Source: Pantoea piersonii (GTDB lineage Bacteria > Pseudomonadota > Gammaproteobacteria > Enterobacterales > Enterobacteriaceae). Taken from it: DNA of 64,000 bases. The DNA is taken from the NCBI RefSeq assembly GCF_003612015.1, contig NZ_RARB01000002.1:124001-188000 (forward strand), written 5' to 3'. A program made the translations under genes and the position numbers. The notes under the pieces were generated by a model, which saw nothing but the letters and a program-made list of their open reading frames with translations, ran no database searches and was not told the DNA's origin. Shown here in pieces: positions 38,802 to 50,162 of this stretch (the first letter of the stretch is position 1; the number at the start of each line of letters is the position of its first letter).

Positions 38802-39586
38802 GCCAGGGACTGACGTTAAAACACTTCACGACGGGCTACCCGAAACGCAAAGTCATTGAGGATCTCAGCGTGCCGCTGCTGCCGCGCGGCAAAATCACCG
38901 TGCTGCTGGGGCCGAACGGCTGCGGTAAATCGACGCTGCTGCGCGCGCTGGCCGGGCTGAACAAAGGGCAGGGCGAACTCTGGCTGAACGGCGAGGAGCT
39001 GATGCAGCAACCTTTTGCCCGCCGCGCCCGGCGCGTGGTCTATCTGCCGCAGTCGCTGCCTGCGGGCGTGCATCTGCATGTGCTGGAGTCGATCATTGTG
39101 GCGCAGCGCGCGTCTGGCGGGCTGCACAACGCCGCCAGCGAGGCGGAAGTGATGTATCTGCTGGAACAGCTTGGCATTTCACACCTGGCGATGCGCTATC
39201 TCGATCAGCTTTCGGGCGGCCAGAAACAGCTGGTGGGCCTGGCGCAGTCGCTGATCCGTCGCCCGGAACTGCTGCTGCTGGATGAGCCGCTGAGCGCGCT
39301 GGATCTTAACTATCAGTTCCATGTGATGGATCTGGTACGGCGCGAAACCGCCCAGCGCAATATCGTCACCGTTGTGGTGGTGCATGACATTAATATCGCC
39401 TTACGCCATGCGCACCATGCGCTGATGCTGAAAGAGGGCGCGTTGATAGCGGACGGCGCGCCGGATCGGGTGATTACGCCGGAAACGCTGGCGCAGGTCT
39501 ATGGCGTGAAAGGACGTATTGAGCGCTGCTCGCAGGGGATGCCGCAGGTAATGATCGACGGGCTGGCGGATTCAGCGCTGGTTTAA
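38798..39586 (+). CDS. Iron-siderophore ABC transporter ATPase
   Basis: 262-residue cytosolic ATPase of the FepC/FecE family with Walker A GPNGCGKST (about 48-56), signature QLSGGQKQLVGLAQSL, Walker B LLLLDEPLSALD and switch His in VVVVHDINIALRHA. It pairs with the overlapping permease gene. A symmetric hairpin lies 22 bp after the stop. Confidence 0.92.
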   Translation: MSQGLTLKHFTTGYPKRKVIEDLSVPLLPRGKITVLLGPNGCGKSTLLRALAGLNKGQGELWLNGEELMQQPFARRARRVVYLPQSLPAGVHLHVLESIIVAQRASGGLHNAASEAEVMYLLEQLGISHLAMRYLDQLSGGQKQLVGLAQSLIRRPELLLLDEPLSALDLNYQFHVMDLVRRETAQRNIVTVVVVHDINIALRHAHHALMLKEGALIADGAPDRVITPETLAQVYGVKGRIERCSQGMPQVMIDGLADSALV

Positions 39587-39607
39587 ATAGCGTGCCGCAC
39601 CTCTGAT

Positions 39608-39634
39608 ATTCAGGGCCGCATTGCGGCCCTGAAT
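39608..39634. terminator. Hairpin between convergent ABC ATPase and frmB genes
   Basis: Perfect 12-bp stem ATTCAGGGCCGC / GCGGCCCTGAAT with a 3-nt loop. No T run is present, but the location between convergent genes suggests transcript ending in both directions. Confidence 0.65.
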
Positions 39635-39637
39635 GCA

Positions 39638-40480
39638 CTACACCAGCAGATGCTGCGCATGGAAGCGCAGATGATCCTCGACGAAGGTCGCGATGAAGTA
39701 GTAGCTGTGGTCATAGCCGGGCTGCACGCGCAGCGTCAGCGGGAATCCCACCTCTCTTGCCACCACATCCAGCCGCTCCGGCTGCAGCTGATCCGCCAGG
39801 AACTGATCGCTGTCCCCCTGATCGATCAGGATCGGCAGACGCGCCTGCACCTCGCGCATTAGCGCGCAACTGTCATAGTCGCGCCAGGCCGCGCGGTCCT
39901 CGCCCAGGTAGGCGCTAAACGCTTTCTGACCCCAGGGCACGTCGCTGGGATTGACGATAGGCGCAAAAGCCGACGCCGACGCGAAGCGGTTGCCGAGGCG
40001 CAGCGCCAGCATCAGCGCGCCGTGGCCGCCCATCGAATGCCCCATAATCGACTGCCGCTCGCTGATACTGAAGTTGCCAGCGATCAGCGTCGGCAGCTCC
40101 TGGCTCAGGTAGTCGAACATGCGGTAGTGCGCTGACCAGGGCGCCTGGGTGGCGTTGAGATAGAACCCCGCGCCCTGACCGAGATCGTAAGCGGCGTCGT
40201 TGGCGACCGCATCACCGCGCGGGCTGGTGTCCGGCATAATTAACACCAGTCCCAGCTCCGAGGCGACGCGCTGCGCGCCGGATTTGGTGCTGAAGTTTTC
40301 ATCCGTGCAGGTCAGCCCTGCCAGAAACCACAACGCGGGCGGCGGCGTGTCGTCTTTCGGACTGGGCAAAAAAATGCTGAAGGTCATCGGGCAGTTCAGC
40401 ACGTCTGACTGATGTCGCCAGCGTTGTTGCCAGCCGCCGAACATCCGGTGTTCTTCCAGCAGTTCCAGCGTGGTTGCCAT
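39638..40480 (-). CDS. yeiG: S-formylglutathione hydrolase (FrmB/YeiG)
   Basis: Serine hydrolase that releases formate and glutathione in formaldehyde detoxification. 280 residues with the alpha/beta-hydrolase nucleophile elbow GHSMGGHG (Ser149), Asp in [11 protein letters not shown] near 225 and His in [13 protein letters not shown] near 258. The frmA gene for the preceding step lies 12 bp upstream on the same strand. The position near folE points to yeiG of E. coli, but pairing with frmA resembles the frmAB operon. Confidence 0.93.
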   Translation of the reverse strand: MATTLELLEEHRMFGGWQQRWRHQSDVLNCPMTFSIFLPSPKDDTPPPALWFLAGLTCTDENFSTKSGAQRVASELGLVLIMPDTSPRGDAVANDAAYDLGQGAGFYLNATQAPWSAHYRMFDYLSQELPTLIAGNFSISERQSIMGHSMGGHGALMLALRLGNRFASASAFAPIVNPSDVPWGQKAFSAYLGEDRAAWRDYDSCALMREVQARLPILIDQGDSDQFLADQLQPERLDVVAREVGFPLTLRVQPGYDHSYYFIATFVEDHLRFHAQHLLV

Positions 40481-40492
40481 ATCGCCTCCCGA

Positions 40493-41677
<1,185 letters not shown>

Positions 41678-41705
41678 TCAATAAAAATAGCGCGTAACTG
41701 AGTAA

Positions 41706-42617
41706 TTAGTCTGCGACCTGCAGCGGATGCAGCAGCCGATCGTCCTGCGGCCGGTCGTCAAACATATCAATAATCAAATATTTCAGGGCTTCGACGTTGG
41801 GCGTAAAAGCGTCGCGTCGCCACATCAGCCAGGTGGCGGTGTCGCGGTACGCCGGCGGCAGCTCATGCGCCTGCACGCGGGCGCGCTCAGGCATCTGCGC
41901 TAATACCGACTCCGGGATCATCGCCACGCCCGCGCCGCCCGCCACGCAGGCCATCATCGCGTGGTAGGACTGGATCTCCATGACGCTGCCGGGCGCGACA
42001 CCGCTATCGCGATACCAGGCTTCCAGCTTCACGCGATAGGAGCAGCTGTTGCGAAAAGCGAACAGCGTATCGTTTTGCGCGTCGCGCGCGCTCTCCACCG
42101 GCGCATGATCGAGGCTGGTGATCAGCGTCAGGGTTTCCCGGAAGGCGATACAGCCGTTGAGATCGTCATAAGGCGCCGGACCGTCAACCAGCGCGGCGGC
42201 CAGCGTGCCTTCGCGCACTTTGTCGATAATCTCGCCGGAAGTGCTGGTGATCAGCGACAGCGCGACCTTCGGGAAGCGCTGATGGTAGGCCGCCAGCAGG
42301 CCCGGCAGGCGCGTCGCGGCGGTGCTCTCCATTGAGCCGAGCGCGAAGTTACCCGCCGGTTCGCCGGCGCGCGCCATGCTCAGCGCCTCGTCGCTCAGCG
42401 TCAGGATACGCTGCGCATAGTTAAGAAAGTTGTGGCCCATCGGCGACAGGCGAATGCGCTGTTTCTCACGGATAAACAGATCGACGCCAATCTCCTCTTC
42501 CAGCTGGCGCAGCCGCGTGGTGAGATTAGAGGGGACGCGATGGAGTTGTTCCGCGGCGCGCGCCAGCGAACCGGTTTCGGCCACAGAACAGAACATACGT
42601 AGCTGGACAAGATCCAT
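41706..42617 (-). CDS. LysR-type regulator resembling YneJ/PtrR
   Basis: A 303-residue regulator from the ATG at 42617 (MDLVQLRMFCSVAETGSL). The DNA-binding helix region RAAEQLHRVPSNLTTRLRQLEEEIGVDLFIREKQRIRLSPMGHNFL is very close to E. coli YneJ (PtrR), as is LGSMESTAATRLPGLLAAYH. It is divergent from the MFS gene at 42722, the common arrangement for a LysR protein and its target. The effector is unknown. Confidence 0.88.
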   Translation of the reverse strand: MDLVQLRMFCSVAETGSLARAAEQLHRVPSNLTTRLRQLEEEIGVDLFIREKQRIRLSPMGHNFLNYAQRILTLSDEALSMARAGEPAGNFALGSMESTAATRLPGLLAAYHQRFPKVALSLITSTSGEIIDKVREGTLAAALVDGPAPYDDLNGCIAFRETLTLITSLDHAPVESARDAQNDTLFAFRNSCSYRVKLEAWYRDSGVAPGSVMEIQSYHAMMACVAGGAGVAMIPESVLAQMPERARVQAHELPPAYRDTATWLMWRRDAFTPNVEALKYLIIDMFDDRPQDDRLLHPLQVAD

Positions 42618-42721
42618 GTATTCTCTTCCCGTAAACAACTTAATGCGAATTATTCAGTTTTCGTGAGTTTAATAAGCTGGCATGTTATAAGCAAGTGATA
42701 ATAAAACGCAGGAGTAGGGGA

Positions 42722-43849
42722 ATGGCTTTTCGCGTGGCGCTCAGCGCCTTTCTGGCGCTGGTAGTGGTGATGGGGATTGGACGTTTCGCTTTTACGCCGC
42801 AGGTGCCGCTGATGATACACGACGGCCAGCTGACGCTGACCAGCGCCAGCCTGGTCGCGGCGCTTAACTATCTCGGCTACCTGTGCGGCTCCTTTGACGC
42901 GATGCGCGCCAGGCGTCATGTCGAACTGCGCCTGCAGCTGGGCGTCTGGGGCGCGGTGATCCTGACGCTGCTCTCCGCCTGCGTCAGCGGCCCCTGGCTG
43001 CACGGGGCGGTGCGCTTTCTTATCGGCTGGGCGAGCGGCATGGCGCTGGTGCTGGTCGCCGCCTGGAGCAGCGAACAGCTGCATCATTACGGCCGCCCCA
43101 GCCTGTCAGCGGCGGTATTCGCCGGACCCGGCGCGGGGATTTTCATCAGCGGCCTGCTGGCGGTGCAGCTGCATGCGTTTCAGGTTTCCGCCTCGCTGGC
43201 CTGGGCGGCTTATGGCCTGCTGGCGCTGCTCTTTATCGCCGCTGTCGCGCGCAATTTGCCGCGCCGCGTCGGCGATCTGCATCGACCCGATCAGGCGCCG
43301 CAGCCGCTGGTGCTGACCAGGGATCTGCGACGGCTGGTGCTGAGCTACAGCCTGGCGGGCTTCGGCTATATTCTGCCCGCGACTTTTCTGTCGCAGATGG
43401 CGGCGGCGCGCTTTCCCGATGGCGCATTCGCCCAGTTCGTCTGGCCGATTTTTGGCGGCGCGGCGATAGTCGGCATCGCGCTGGGGATCCTGACGCGCGG
43501 CCTCGCCAGCACGCACCGGCGGCTGGCGCTGGTGCTCTGGGCGCAGGCGCTGGGCGTCGTGGCGGCGGCGTGGCTGCCGGGCTTTAGCGGCCTGCTGATC
43601 GGCGCGCTGCTGGTGGGCGGCGGCTTTCTCTGCGTGGTGCAGCTTGCGCTGGCCTGCGCGCGCGAGCTGGCGCCGCAGCATACGCGCTATATGGCGGGAC
43701 TGCTGACTACCGGCTACGCCATCGGGCAGCTGGTGGGGCCGGTGCTGTCGTCGCTCTCTACCGCGCTGCTGCATCGGCTGGAGCCGGCGCTGTGGATCGC
43801 CGGTCTGGGGCTGGCCGCGGGCGGTCTTCTGGTCTGGCGGCGATCATAA
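42722..43849 (+). CDS. YbfB/YjiJ-family MFS transporter
   Basis: 375-residue membrane protein of the MFS_4 (YbfB/YjiJ) group: MAFRVALSAFLALVVVMGIGRFAFTPQVPLM, then SASLVAALNYLGYLCGSFDAMRAR. About 12 helices. I chose the ATG at 42722, which has AGGAG at fitting distance; a GTG at 42695 is upstream of that site. Substrate unknown. Probably controlled by the divergent LysR protein. Confidence 0.88.
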   Translation: MAFRVALSAFLALVVVMGIGRFAFTPQVPLMIHDGQLTLTSASLVAALNYLGYLCGSFDAMRARRHVELRLQLGVWGAVILTLLSACVSGPWLHGAVRFLIGWASGMALVLVAAWSSEQLHHYGRPSLSAAVFAGPGAGIFISGLLAVQLHAFQVSASLAWAAYGLLALLFIAAVARNLPRRVGDLHRPDQAPQPLVLTRDLRRLVLSYSLAGFGYILPATFLSQMAAARFPDGAFAQFVWPIFGGAAIVGIALGILTRGLASTHRRLALVLWAQALGVVAAAWLPGFSGLLIGALLVGGGFLCVVQLALACARELAPQHTRYMAGLLTTGYAIGQLVGPVLSSLSTALLHRLEPALWIAGLGLAAGGLLVWRRS

Positions 43850-43928
43850 TGAAAAGCTTTCATCGCCGATTGGATTGATTACTGGATTACCCAAACGGAA
43901 AGCTTCACAATACGCGCTCAGAATTGAA

Positions 43929-43949
43929 CCCGTCGGTCTCTCCGACGGG
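43929..43949 (+). promoter_or_regulatory. Hairpin in the folE leader
   Basis: Perfect 8-bp stem CCCGTCGG / CCGACGGG with a 5-nt loop, 25 bp before the folE start. It could end the MFS transcript or shape the folE leader. Confidence 0.5.
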
Positions 43950-43974
43950 CGTTACACCTGCGGAGATGAGTACG

Positions 43975-44640
43975 ATGAGCACCCTTAGTCAGGAAGCTAT
44001 CCTGGTTCACGAAGCGCTGCTGGCGCGAGGCCTGGAAACGCCGTTACGCGCGCCAACGCGTGAAATGGATGATGAAACCCGTAAGCGCCTGATCGCTGGC
44101 CACATGACTGAAGTCATGCAGCTGCTGAATCTGGATCTTGAGGATGACAGCCTGATGGAGACGCCGCATCGCATCGCCAAAATGTATGTGGATGAGGTGT
44201 TCTCCGGCCTGGATTACGCTAACTTCCCCAAAATCACCGTCATTGAAAACAAAATGAAAGTGGATGAGATGGTGACGGTGCGCGATATCACGCTGACCAG
44301 CACCTGCGAACATCACTTTGTGATCATCGACGGCAAAGCCACCGTGGCCTATATTCCAAAAGATAAGGTGATCGGCCTGTCGAAGATCAACCGTATCGTC
44401 CAGTTCTTCGCCCAGCGTCCGCAGGTGCAGGAGCGTCTGACGCAGCAGGTGCTGGTGGCGTTGCAGACGCTCCTTGGTACCAACAACGTCGCGGTTTCTA
44501 TCGATGCGGTGCATTACTGCGTGAAAGCGCGCGGGGTGAAGGATGCCACCAGCGCAACCACCACCACTTCGCTGGGCGGTCTGTTTAAGTCGAGCCAGAA
44601 TACCCGCCAGGAATTCCTGCGCGCGGTACGCCATATTTAA
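43975..44640 (+). CDS. folE: GTP cyclohydrolase I
   Basis: First enzyme of tetrahydrofolate synthesis, making dihydroneopterin triphosphate from GTP. 221 residues from the ATG at 43975 ([25 protein letters not shown]), one short of the E. coli length. Catalytic and zinc residues lie in [21 protein letters not shown] and [23 protein letters not shown]. The frame opens earlier but upstream residues are not conserved. Confidence 0.97.
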   Translation: MSTLSQEAILVHEALLARGLETPLRAPTREMDDETRKRLIAGHMTEVMQLLNLDLEDDSLMETPHRIAKMYVDEVFSGLDYANFPKITVIENKMKVDEMVTVRDITLTSTCEHHFVIIDGKATVAYIPKDKVIGLSKINRIVQFFAQRPQVQERLTQQVLVALQTLLGTNNVAVSIDAVHYCVKARGVKDATSATTTTSLGGLFKSSQNTRQEFLRAVRHI

Positions 44641-44785
44641 ATCTCAGGGCGAGGCTGTTGGCTATGCGCCTGCGCGGGTGAGAGCGCCCGATCGTAAAGA
44701 CGCAAACAGGAGATCGCGGCCCGTGCAGACAGGCACCTTATTTGAGGTGCTTTGGTTAGCGGGCCAGGGCTCTGCGTTGTGCAAA

Positions 44786-44805
44786 AACGCTCCCGGCGTT
44801 TTTTT
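44786..44805 (+). terminator. Terminator between folE and yeiB
   Basis: Short stem AACGC / GCGTT with loop TCCCG, preceded by A5 and followed by a T7 run. Confidence 0.7.
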
Positions 44806-44894
44806 CCTGATGCGGGACGTTTGCTCTTCGGTCTGTGCCATCCGCCTGCAGGCTTTGTAAGCCGCCTCTGTTTCTCACGTCAACAGGGACCGAT

Positions 44895-46055
44895 ATGCAA
44901 CGTTATCATGCGCTGGATTTTATTCGCGGCTGCGCCATCCTCGGCATTTTGTTGCTTAATATCGTCGGCTTCGCTTTACCTTCCGCCGCTTATCTGAATC
45001 CTGCCTGGCATGGCGAACCCGCTACCGACGAGGTCTGGACCTGGGCGGTGCTTGATACCCTGGCGCAGCTGAAATTCCTTACCCTGTTCGCGCTGTTGTT
45101 CGGCGCGGGTCTGCAGCTCCAGCTGCCGCGCGGCGGCCGCTGGCTGTCGGCGCGCCTGACCCTGCTGGCGATTATCGGTCTGTTCCACGCCATTGCGATG
45201 TGGGAAGGGGATATCCTGCTTGATTATGCCATTATCGGGCTGATCGTCTGGCGTATGCTGCGCGACGTGCCCTCAACGCGCAGCCTGTTTCATACCGGCG
45301 CGCTGCTTTATCTGGTGGGCTGCGGCGTGCTGCTTATTTTCGGTTCCATCTCCGATCCTGAACCGAGCAGTTCATGGCTGCCAGGCGCGGCCGAGCTGGA
45401 GTATGAACGCTTCTGGAAGCTGACCGGCGGATGGGAAGCGGTGCATAACCGTCTCGATCATCTCTCTTCCAGCCTGATGGCGCTGGCGGCGCAGTATGGC
45501 TGGCAGCTGGCCGGACTGATGATGATGGGCGCCGCGCTGCTGCGTTGCGGCTGGCTGACCGGCGGATTTAGCGTGCGACACTATCGCCGCTGTGCCGCGT
45601 TCTTGCTGATAACAGGCTATGCCATCGCGCTGTCCGGCGTGGTGTCGCAGTGGATGCTGCACTGGTCGTTTCGCTGGAGCGCCTTCTATCTGCAGGTGCC
45701 GCGCGATCTCGCCAGCCCCTTTATCAGCCTCGGCTATGCTGCGCTTATCCTGGCCTACTGGCCGCGGCTGGTTCGCTGGCGCTTCAGCGCGGCGATCCAG
45801 TGTGTCGGCCGTATGGCGCTGAGCAACTACCTGCTGCAGACGCTGATCTGCACCACGCTGTTTTATCGCTTTGACCTCTTTATGCGCTTCGACCGCCTGC
45901 AGCTGCTGGCGTTTGTCCCTGCTGTCTGGCTCGTCAATATCCTCTTCTCGGTAATCTGGCTGCGCTTTTTCCCGCAGGGGCCGCTTGAGTGGCTCTGGCG
46001 TCGGCTGACGCGTCTGGCGGCAGGCAAAACGCCGCATCGTCCCTCATTCAGATAA
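44895..46055 (+). CDS. yeiB: DUF418 membrane protein YeiB
   Basis: 386-residue inner-membrane protein matching E. coli YeiB: MQRYHALDFIRGCAILGILLLNIVGFALPSAAYLNPAW at the start and CVGRMALSNYLLQTLICTTLFY in the C-terminal DUF418 domain. About ten helices; related to acyltransferase-3-like membrane proteins, function unproven. Start chosen at 44895 with AGGGA upstream. It lies between folE and galS as in E. coli. Confidence 0.94.
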   Translation: MQRYHALDFIRGCAILGILLLNIVGFALPSAAYLNPAWHGEPATDEVWTWAVLDTLAQLKFLTLFALLFGAGLQLQLPRGGRWLSARLTLLAIIGLFHAIAMWEGDILLDYAIIGLIVWRMLRDVPSTRSLFHTGALLYLVGCGVLLIFGSISDPEPSSSWLPGAAELEYERFWKLTGGWEAVHNRLDHLSSSLMALAAQYGWQLAGLMMMGAALLRCGWLTGGFSVRHYRRCAAFLLITGYAIALSGVVSQWMLHWSFRWSAFYLQVPRDLASPFISLGYAALILAYWPRLVRWRFSAAIQCVGRMALSNYLLQTLICTTLFYRFDLFMRFDRLQLLAFVPAVWLVNILFSVIWLRFFPQGPLEWLWRRLTRLAAGKTPHRPSFR

Positions 46056-46086
46056 TGATGTTCATCACAAAGGTTACATAATTGTA

Positions 46087-46100
46087 TGTAACCGTTTTCA
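46087..46100. promoter_or_regulatory. GalR/GalS operator of galS
   Basis: TGTAACCGTTTTCA, which fits the TGNAANCGNTTNCA consensus at every fixed position. The same 14 bases recur before mglB. Confidence 0.9.
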
Positions 46101-46104
46101 TCAG

Positions 46105-46120
46105 TGTGACGTGATTCACG
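46105..46120. promoter_or_regulatory. CRP site of galS
   Basis: TGTGA-CGTGAT-TCACG, one mismatch from the CRP consensus. Its centre is 29.5 bp before a -10-like CAGAAT (46142-46147), the spacing of a class II activated promoter. Confidence 0.85.
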
Positions 46121-46202
46121 CTGCTGGTTAGCTGCGCCTGACAGAATAGCGCCGGGTTTACTTCCTGGCGTGATGCCTTTTTTTCCTCTGTGGAACAGCT
46201 GC

Positions 46203-47243
46203 ATGATAACGATTCGTGATGTTGCCCGTCTGGCTGGCGTGTCGGTGGCGACCGTCTCACGCGTGCTGAATAACAGTAGCGCTGTCACCGCCGACACGCG
46301 CGATGCGGTGCTGCAGGCCGTGGAGTCGCTGGGCTATCGCCCTAATGCCAACGCGCAGGCGCTGGCGACGCAGGTCAGCGATACCATCGGCGTGGTGGTA
46401 ATGGACGTTTCCGATCCCTTCTTCGGCGCGCTGGTAAAAGCGGTGGATACCGTGGCACAGCGCCTGCATAAACATGTATTGATCAGCAACTCCTGGCATC
46501 AGGAAGATAAAGAGCGCCATGCGATTGAGGTGCTGATCCGTCAGCGCTGCAATGCGCTGGTGGTGCACGCGAAAACGCTTTCAGACGAAGAGCTGGCCTC
46601 TTTTATGCAGCAGGTGCCGGGCATGGTGATGGTAAACCGCATCGTGCCGGGCTTCGCCCATCGCTGCGTCAGCCTGGATAACGTGGCTGGCGCGCTGATG
46701 GCGACCAGAATGCTGCTGCAGCAAGGACATAGCCGCGTTGGCTATCTCTGCTCCAGCCATCCGATCGAGGATGTGCAGCAGCGCCGCGACGGCTGGGAGC
46801 AGGCGCTGGTGGAGCAGGGCATTCGTCCGCAGGAGAGCTGGATCGCCAGCGCCGAACCCGATATGCAGGGCGGCGAAGCGGCCATGGTGGAACTGCTGGG
46901 GCGCAACGTGCATCTCAGCGCGATTTTCGCCTACAACGACGGCATGGCGGCCGGTGCGCTTACCGCGCTGAAAGATAACGGCATTCAGGTGCCGCAGCAC
47001 TTCTCCATTATCGGTTTCGATGATATTCCCATGTCACGTTACACCGATCCTCAACTGACTACGGTGCGCTATCCCATTGTTTCTATGGCAAAACTGGCGA
47101 CAGAGCTGGCGCTGAGCGGCGCGGCGGGCCAGCTGGACGCCAGCGCGCAGCACGTCTTTATGCCAACGCTGGTGCGTCGTCATTCAGTGGCTCAGCGACA
47201 AAATGTGGAGTCGGTCACTAATTCAGGCGATAGCCTGATGTAA
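46203..47243 (+). CDS. galS: Galactose isorepressor GalS
   Basis: LacI-family repressor (346 residues) with the helix-turn-helix [36 protein letters not shown] and a periplasmic-binding-like effector domain ([55 protein letters not shown]). It controls mglBAC and itself in response to galactose. The ATG at 46203 is chosen; the frame opens at 46170 without homology. The mgl operator overlaps its stop codon. Confidence 0.94.
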   Translation: MITIRDVARLAGVSVATVSRVLNNSSAVTADTRDAVLQAVESLGYRPNANAQALATQVSDTIGVVVMDVSDPFFGALVKAVDTVAQRLHKHVLISNSWHQEDKERHAIEVLIRQRCNALVVHAKTLSDEELASFMQQVPGMVMVNRIVPGFAHRCVSLDNVAGALMATRMLLQQGHSRVGYLCSSHPIEDVQQRRDGWEQALVEQGIRPQESWIASAEPDMQGGEAAMVELLGRNVHLSAIFAYNDGMAAGALTALKDNGIQVPQHFSIIGFDDIPMSRYTDPQLTTVRYPIVSMAKLATELALSGAAGQLDASAQHVFMPTLVRRHSVAQRQNVESVTNSGDSLM

Positions 47244-47252
47244 CCGTTTTCA
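47239..47252. promoter_or_regulatory. GalR/GalS operator of mglBAC
   Basis: TGTAACCGTTTTCA, identical to the operator upstream of galS. Bases 47241-47243 are at once the galS stop codon TAA and part of the operator. Confidence 0.92.
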
Positions 47253-47255
47253 ATC

Positions 47256-47298
47256 TGTGATTGTATTCACAGTTAATTAACATGCCGCTCACTATGAT
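47256..47298 (+). promoter_or_regulatory. CRP-activated mglB promoter
   Basis: A perfect CRP site TGTGA-TTGTAT-TCACA (47256-47271) is centred 29.5 bp before the -10 TATGAT (47293-47298). With a start near 47305 this puts CRP at -41.5, the class II position known for E. coli mglB. Confidence 0.92.
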
Positions 47299-47557
47299 GG
47301 CTGCGTCTTACCGGACTGAAACATTATGTAACGCCGCCATAACCGCAGCAGGCGTGGTTTCAGCAACCCGTTGAAAAGGTTCATCACATCTTCAGGATGC
47401 GTTGTCGCACAAGGAAGTCAGGTTTCTGGACGGCGATTCAGCGGGGTAGCGGAATACCACTCGCCTCTTTTTGACTCGCCGAATCTTATTTTACCGAAAG
47501 CTCTTACGCGTCCGACGCGTCTGAGCCAGTACTACCCTGCAAAAAACCGGAGATACC

Positions 47558-48553
47558 ATGAATAAGAAGGTTTTCACGCTTACAGCTTTGGTTGCCAGCA
47601 TGATGTTCGGCGCAACGGCACACGCAGCGGACACGCGTATCGGCGTGACCATCTATAAATATGACGACAACTTTATGTCGATGGTACGCAAGGACATCGA
47701 GAAAGAAGCCAAAAACCTCGGCGGCGTGCAGCTGCTGATGAATGACTCGCAGAACGACCAGTCCAAGCAGAATGACCAGATTGACGTGCTGATGGCGAAA
47801 GGCGTGAAGGCGCTGGCGATTAACCTGGTGGATCCGGCTGCGGCGGCCGTGGTGATCGATAAAGCACGCAGCAATGACGTGCCGGTAGTGTTCTTCAACA
47901 AAGAGCCGAACGCAAAAGTGCTGGCCAGCTACGACAAAGCTTACTATGTCGGCACCGACTCTAAAGAGTCCGGCATTATTCAGGGCCAGCTGATTGAGAA
48001 ACACTGGAAAGCCTCGCCGAACTGGGACCTGAACAAAGATGGTCAGATTCAGTTCGTGCTGCTGAAAGGCGAACCGGGCCATCCGGATGCCGAAGCGCGC
48101 ACTAAATATGTCATCGATACCCTGAACAAAGACGGCATCAAAACTCAGCAGCTGGCGATGGATACCGCAATGTGGGACACCGCGCAGGCTAAAGACAAGA
48201 TGGACGCGTGGCTCTCTGGCCCGAACGCTAACAAAATCGAAGTGGTGATCGCTAACAACGACGCCATGGCGATGGGCGCGGTTGAAGCGCTGAAGGCGCA
48301 TAACAAGACCTCGATTCCTGTGTTCGGCGTCGATGCGCTGCCGGAAGCGCTGGCGCTGGTGAAATCGGGCGCGCTGGCGGGCACCGTGCTGAACGATGCT
48401 GAAAACCAGGCGAAAGCGACGCTGGATATGGCGAAAAACCTGGCGGACGGCAAAGCGGCGACCGAAGGTACCAGCTATAAAATTACCGACAAAATCGTCC
48501 GCGTACCTTACGTTCCGGTCGATAAAGAGAATCTGTCTCAGTTCCAGAAGTAA
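47558..48553 (+). CDS. mglB: D-galactose/methyl-galactoside-binding periplasmic protein
   Basis: Periplasmic sugar receptor for uptake and Trg-mediated chemotaxis. 331 residues with a 23-residue signal ([23 protein letters not shown]) and mature start [18 protein letters not shown]. The calcium-binding loop DLNKDGQIQ and ligand residues in [13 protein letters not shown] and [10 protein letters not shown] are present. GGAG precedes the ATG after a leader of about 250 bases. First gene of mglBAC. Confidence 0.97.
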   Translation: MNKKVFTLTALVASMMFGATAHAADTRIGVTIYKYDDNFMSMVRKDIEKEAKNLGGVQLLMNDSQNDQSKQNDQIDVLMAKGVKALAINLVDPAAAAVVIDKARSNDVPVVFFNKEPNAKVLASYDKAYYVGTDSKESGIIQGQLIEKHWKASPNWDLNKDGQIQFVLLKGEPGHPDAEARTKYVIDTLNKDGIKTQQLAMDTAMWDTAQAKDKMDAWLSGPNANKIEVVIANNDAMAMGAVEALKAHNKTSIPVFGVDALPEALALVKSGALAGTVLNDAENQAKATLDMAKNLADGKAATEGTSYKITDKIVRVPYVPVDKENLSQFQK

Positions 48554-48561
48554 TCCTGTCC

Positions 48562-48582
48562 GGGCGCGGCTGAGCCGCGCCC
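48562..48582 (+). promoter_or_regulatory. mglB-mglA intercistronic hairpin
   Basis: Perfect 9-bp GC-rich stem GGGCGCGGC / GCCGCGCCC with loop TGA, followed by TGTTTTC. It can stabilise the mglB message or partly end transcription, so that the binding protein is made in excess of MglA and MglC. Confidence 0.75.
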
Positions 48583-48622
48583 TGTTTTCACTTGACCAAC
48601 GCTTTTTTTAGCCAGGTAAATT

Positions 48623-50143
48623 ATGGCCAGTGATAATCCGACCGCGCAGCGTGAATATCTGCTGGAAATGACGAATGTGTCAAAATCATTTCCAGGGGTT
48701 AAAGCCTTAGATAATGTGAATTTAAAAGTGCGGCCTCACTCCGTTCATGCATTGATGGGTGAAAACGGCGCCGGTAAATCGACATTATTGAAATGCCTGT
48801 TTGGTATTTATAAAAAAGATACGGGGAGCATCCTGTTTCAGGGTGAGGAAATAGATTTTAAAAGTTCAAAAGAGGCGCTGGAAAACGGCGTTTCGATGGT
48901 GCATCAGGAGCTGAACCTGGTTTTACAGCGCACCGTTATGGACAATATGTGGCTGGGTCGCTATCCGCAAAAAGGCCCTTTCGTCGATCAGGATAAAATG
49001 TATCGCGATACCAAAGCGATTTTCGACGAGCTGGATATTGATATCGATCCGCGTGACAAAGTGGCGACGCTCTCTGTCTCGCAGATGCAGATGATTGAAA
49101 TCGCCAAAGCGTTCTCCTATGACGCCAAAATCGTCATTATGGACGAGCCGACCTCTTCGCTGACGGAAAAAGAGGTGAACCACCTGTTCACCATTATCCG
49201 CAAGCTGAAAGATCGCGGCTGCGGCATTGTTTATATCTCGCACAAGATGGAAGAAATTTTCCAGCTGTGCGACGAAATTACTATTCTGCGTGACGGGCAG
49301 TGGATCGCCACCCAGCCGCTGGAAGGGCTGGATATGGATAAGATCATCGCCATGATGGTCGGCCGCTCCCTTAACCAGCGCTTTCCCAGCAAAACTAACG
49401 TGCCGGGCGAAACCATTCTTGAGGTGCGTAATTTAACGTCGCTGCGTCAGCCGTCGATTCGCGACGTTTCGTTCGATCTGCGTAAAGGGGAGATTCTGGG
49501 CATTGCCGGGCTGGTAGGCGCCAAGCGTACCGATATCGTCGAAACTCTGTTTGGTATTCGCGAGAAAGTCAGCGGCACTATTAAGCTGCACGGCAAAGCG
49601 ATTAATAACCACAGCGCCAACGAAGCCATTAATCACGGGTTTGCGCTGGTGACGGAGGAGCGTCGCTCTACCGGTATTTATGCCTTTCTGGATATCGGGT
49701 TTAACTCGTTAATCTCGAATATTAAGAAGTATAAAAACAATATCGGGCTGCTGGACAATAAGCGCATGAAGAGCGATACCCAGTGGGTTATCGACGCCAT
49801 GCGCGTAAAAACGCCGGGGCACCATACGCAAATTGGATCGCTTTCGGGCGGCAACCAGCAAAAGGTTATTATCGGCCGTTGGCTGCTGACCCAGCCTGAA
49901 ATACTGATGCTTGACGAACCGACGCGCGGTATTGACGTCGGCGCGAAATTCGAAATCTACCAGCTGATTGCTGAGCTGGCGAAGAAAGAGAAAGGCATCA
50001 TTATTATCTCTTCCGAAATGCCGGAGCTGTTGGGCATTACCGATCGTATTCTGGTGATGAGCAACGGTCAGGTAGCAGGCATTGTAGATACCAAGACAAC
50101 CACGCAGAACGAAATATTGCGTTTAGCGTCATTACACCTTTAA
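48623..50143 (+). CDS. mglA: Galactose/methyl-galactoside ABC transporter ATPase MglA
   Basis: 506-residue fused ATPase. The N-terminal domain has Walker [10 protein letters not shown] and [30 protein letters not shown]; the C-terminal domain has a degenerate Walker A ([16 protein letters not shown]), signature [15 protein letters not shown] and [13 protein letters not shown]. The degenerate site is normal for MglA and not a mutation. It drives import through MglC. Confidence 0.97.
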   Translation: MASDNPTAQREYLLEMTNVSKSFPGVKALDNVNLKVRPHSVHALMGENGAGKSTLLKCLFGIYKKDTGSILFQGEEIDFKSSKEALENGVSMVHQELNLVLQRTVMDNMWLGRYPQKGPFVDQDKMYRDTKAIFDELDIDIDPRDKVATLSVSQMQMIEIAKAFSYDAKIVIMDEPTSSLTEKEVNHLFTIIRKLKDRGCGIVYISHKMEEIFQLCDEITILRDGQWIATQPLEGLDMDKIIAMMVGRSLNQRFPSKTNVPGETILEVRNLTSLRQPSIRDVSFDLRKGEILGIAGLVGAKRTDIVETLFGIREKVSGTIKLHGKAINNHSANEAINHGFALVTEERRSTGIYAFLDIGFNSLISNIKKYKNNIGLLDNKRMKSDTQWVIDAMRVKTPGHHTQIGSLSGGNQQKVIIGRWLLTQPEILMLDEPTRGIDVGAKFEIYQLIAELAKKEKGIIIISSEMPELLGITDRILVMSNGQVAGIVDTKTTTQNEILRLASLHL

Positions 50144-50162
50144 TGAAGCAAGGGCTGTTAAC

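Noticed and set aside
49488-49530. Degenerate second Walker A in MglA as a possible inactivating mutation
   Set aside because: GLVGAKRTD is the normal sequence in MglA-type C-terminal ATPase domains.
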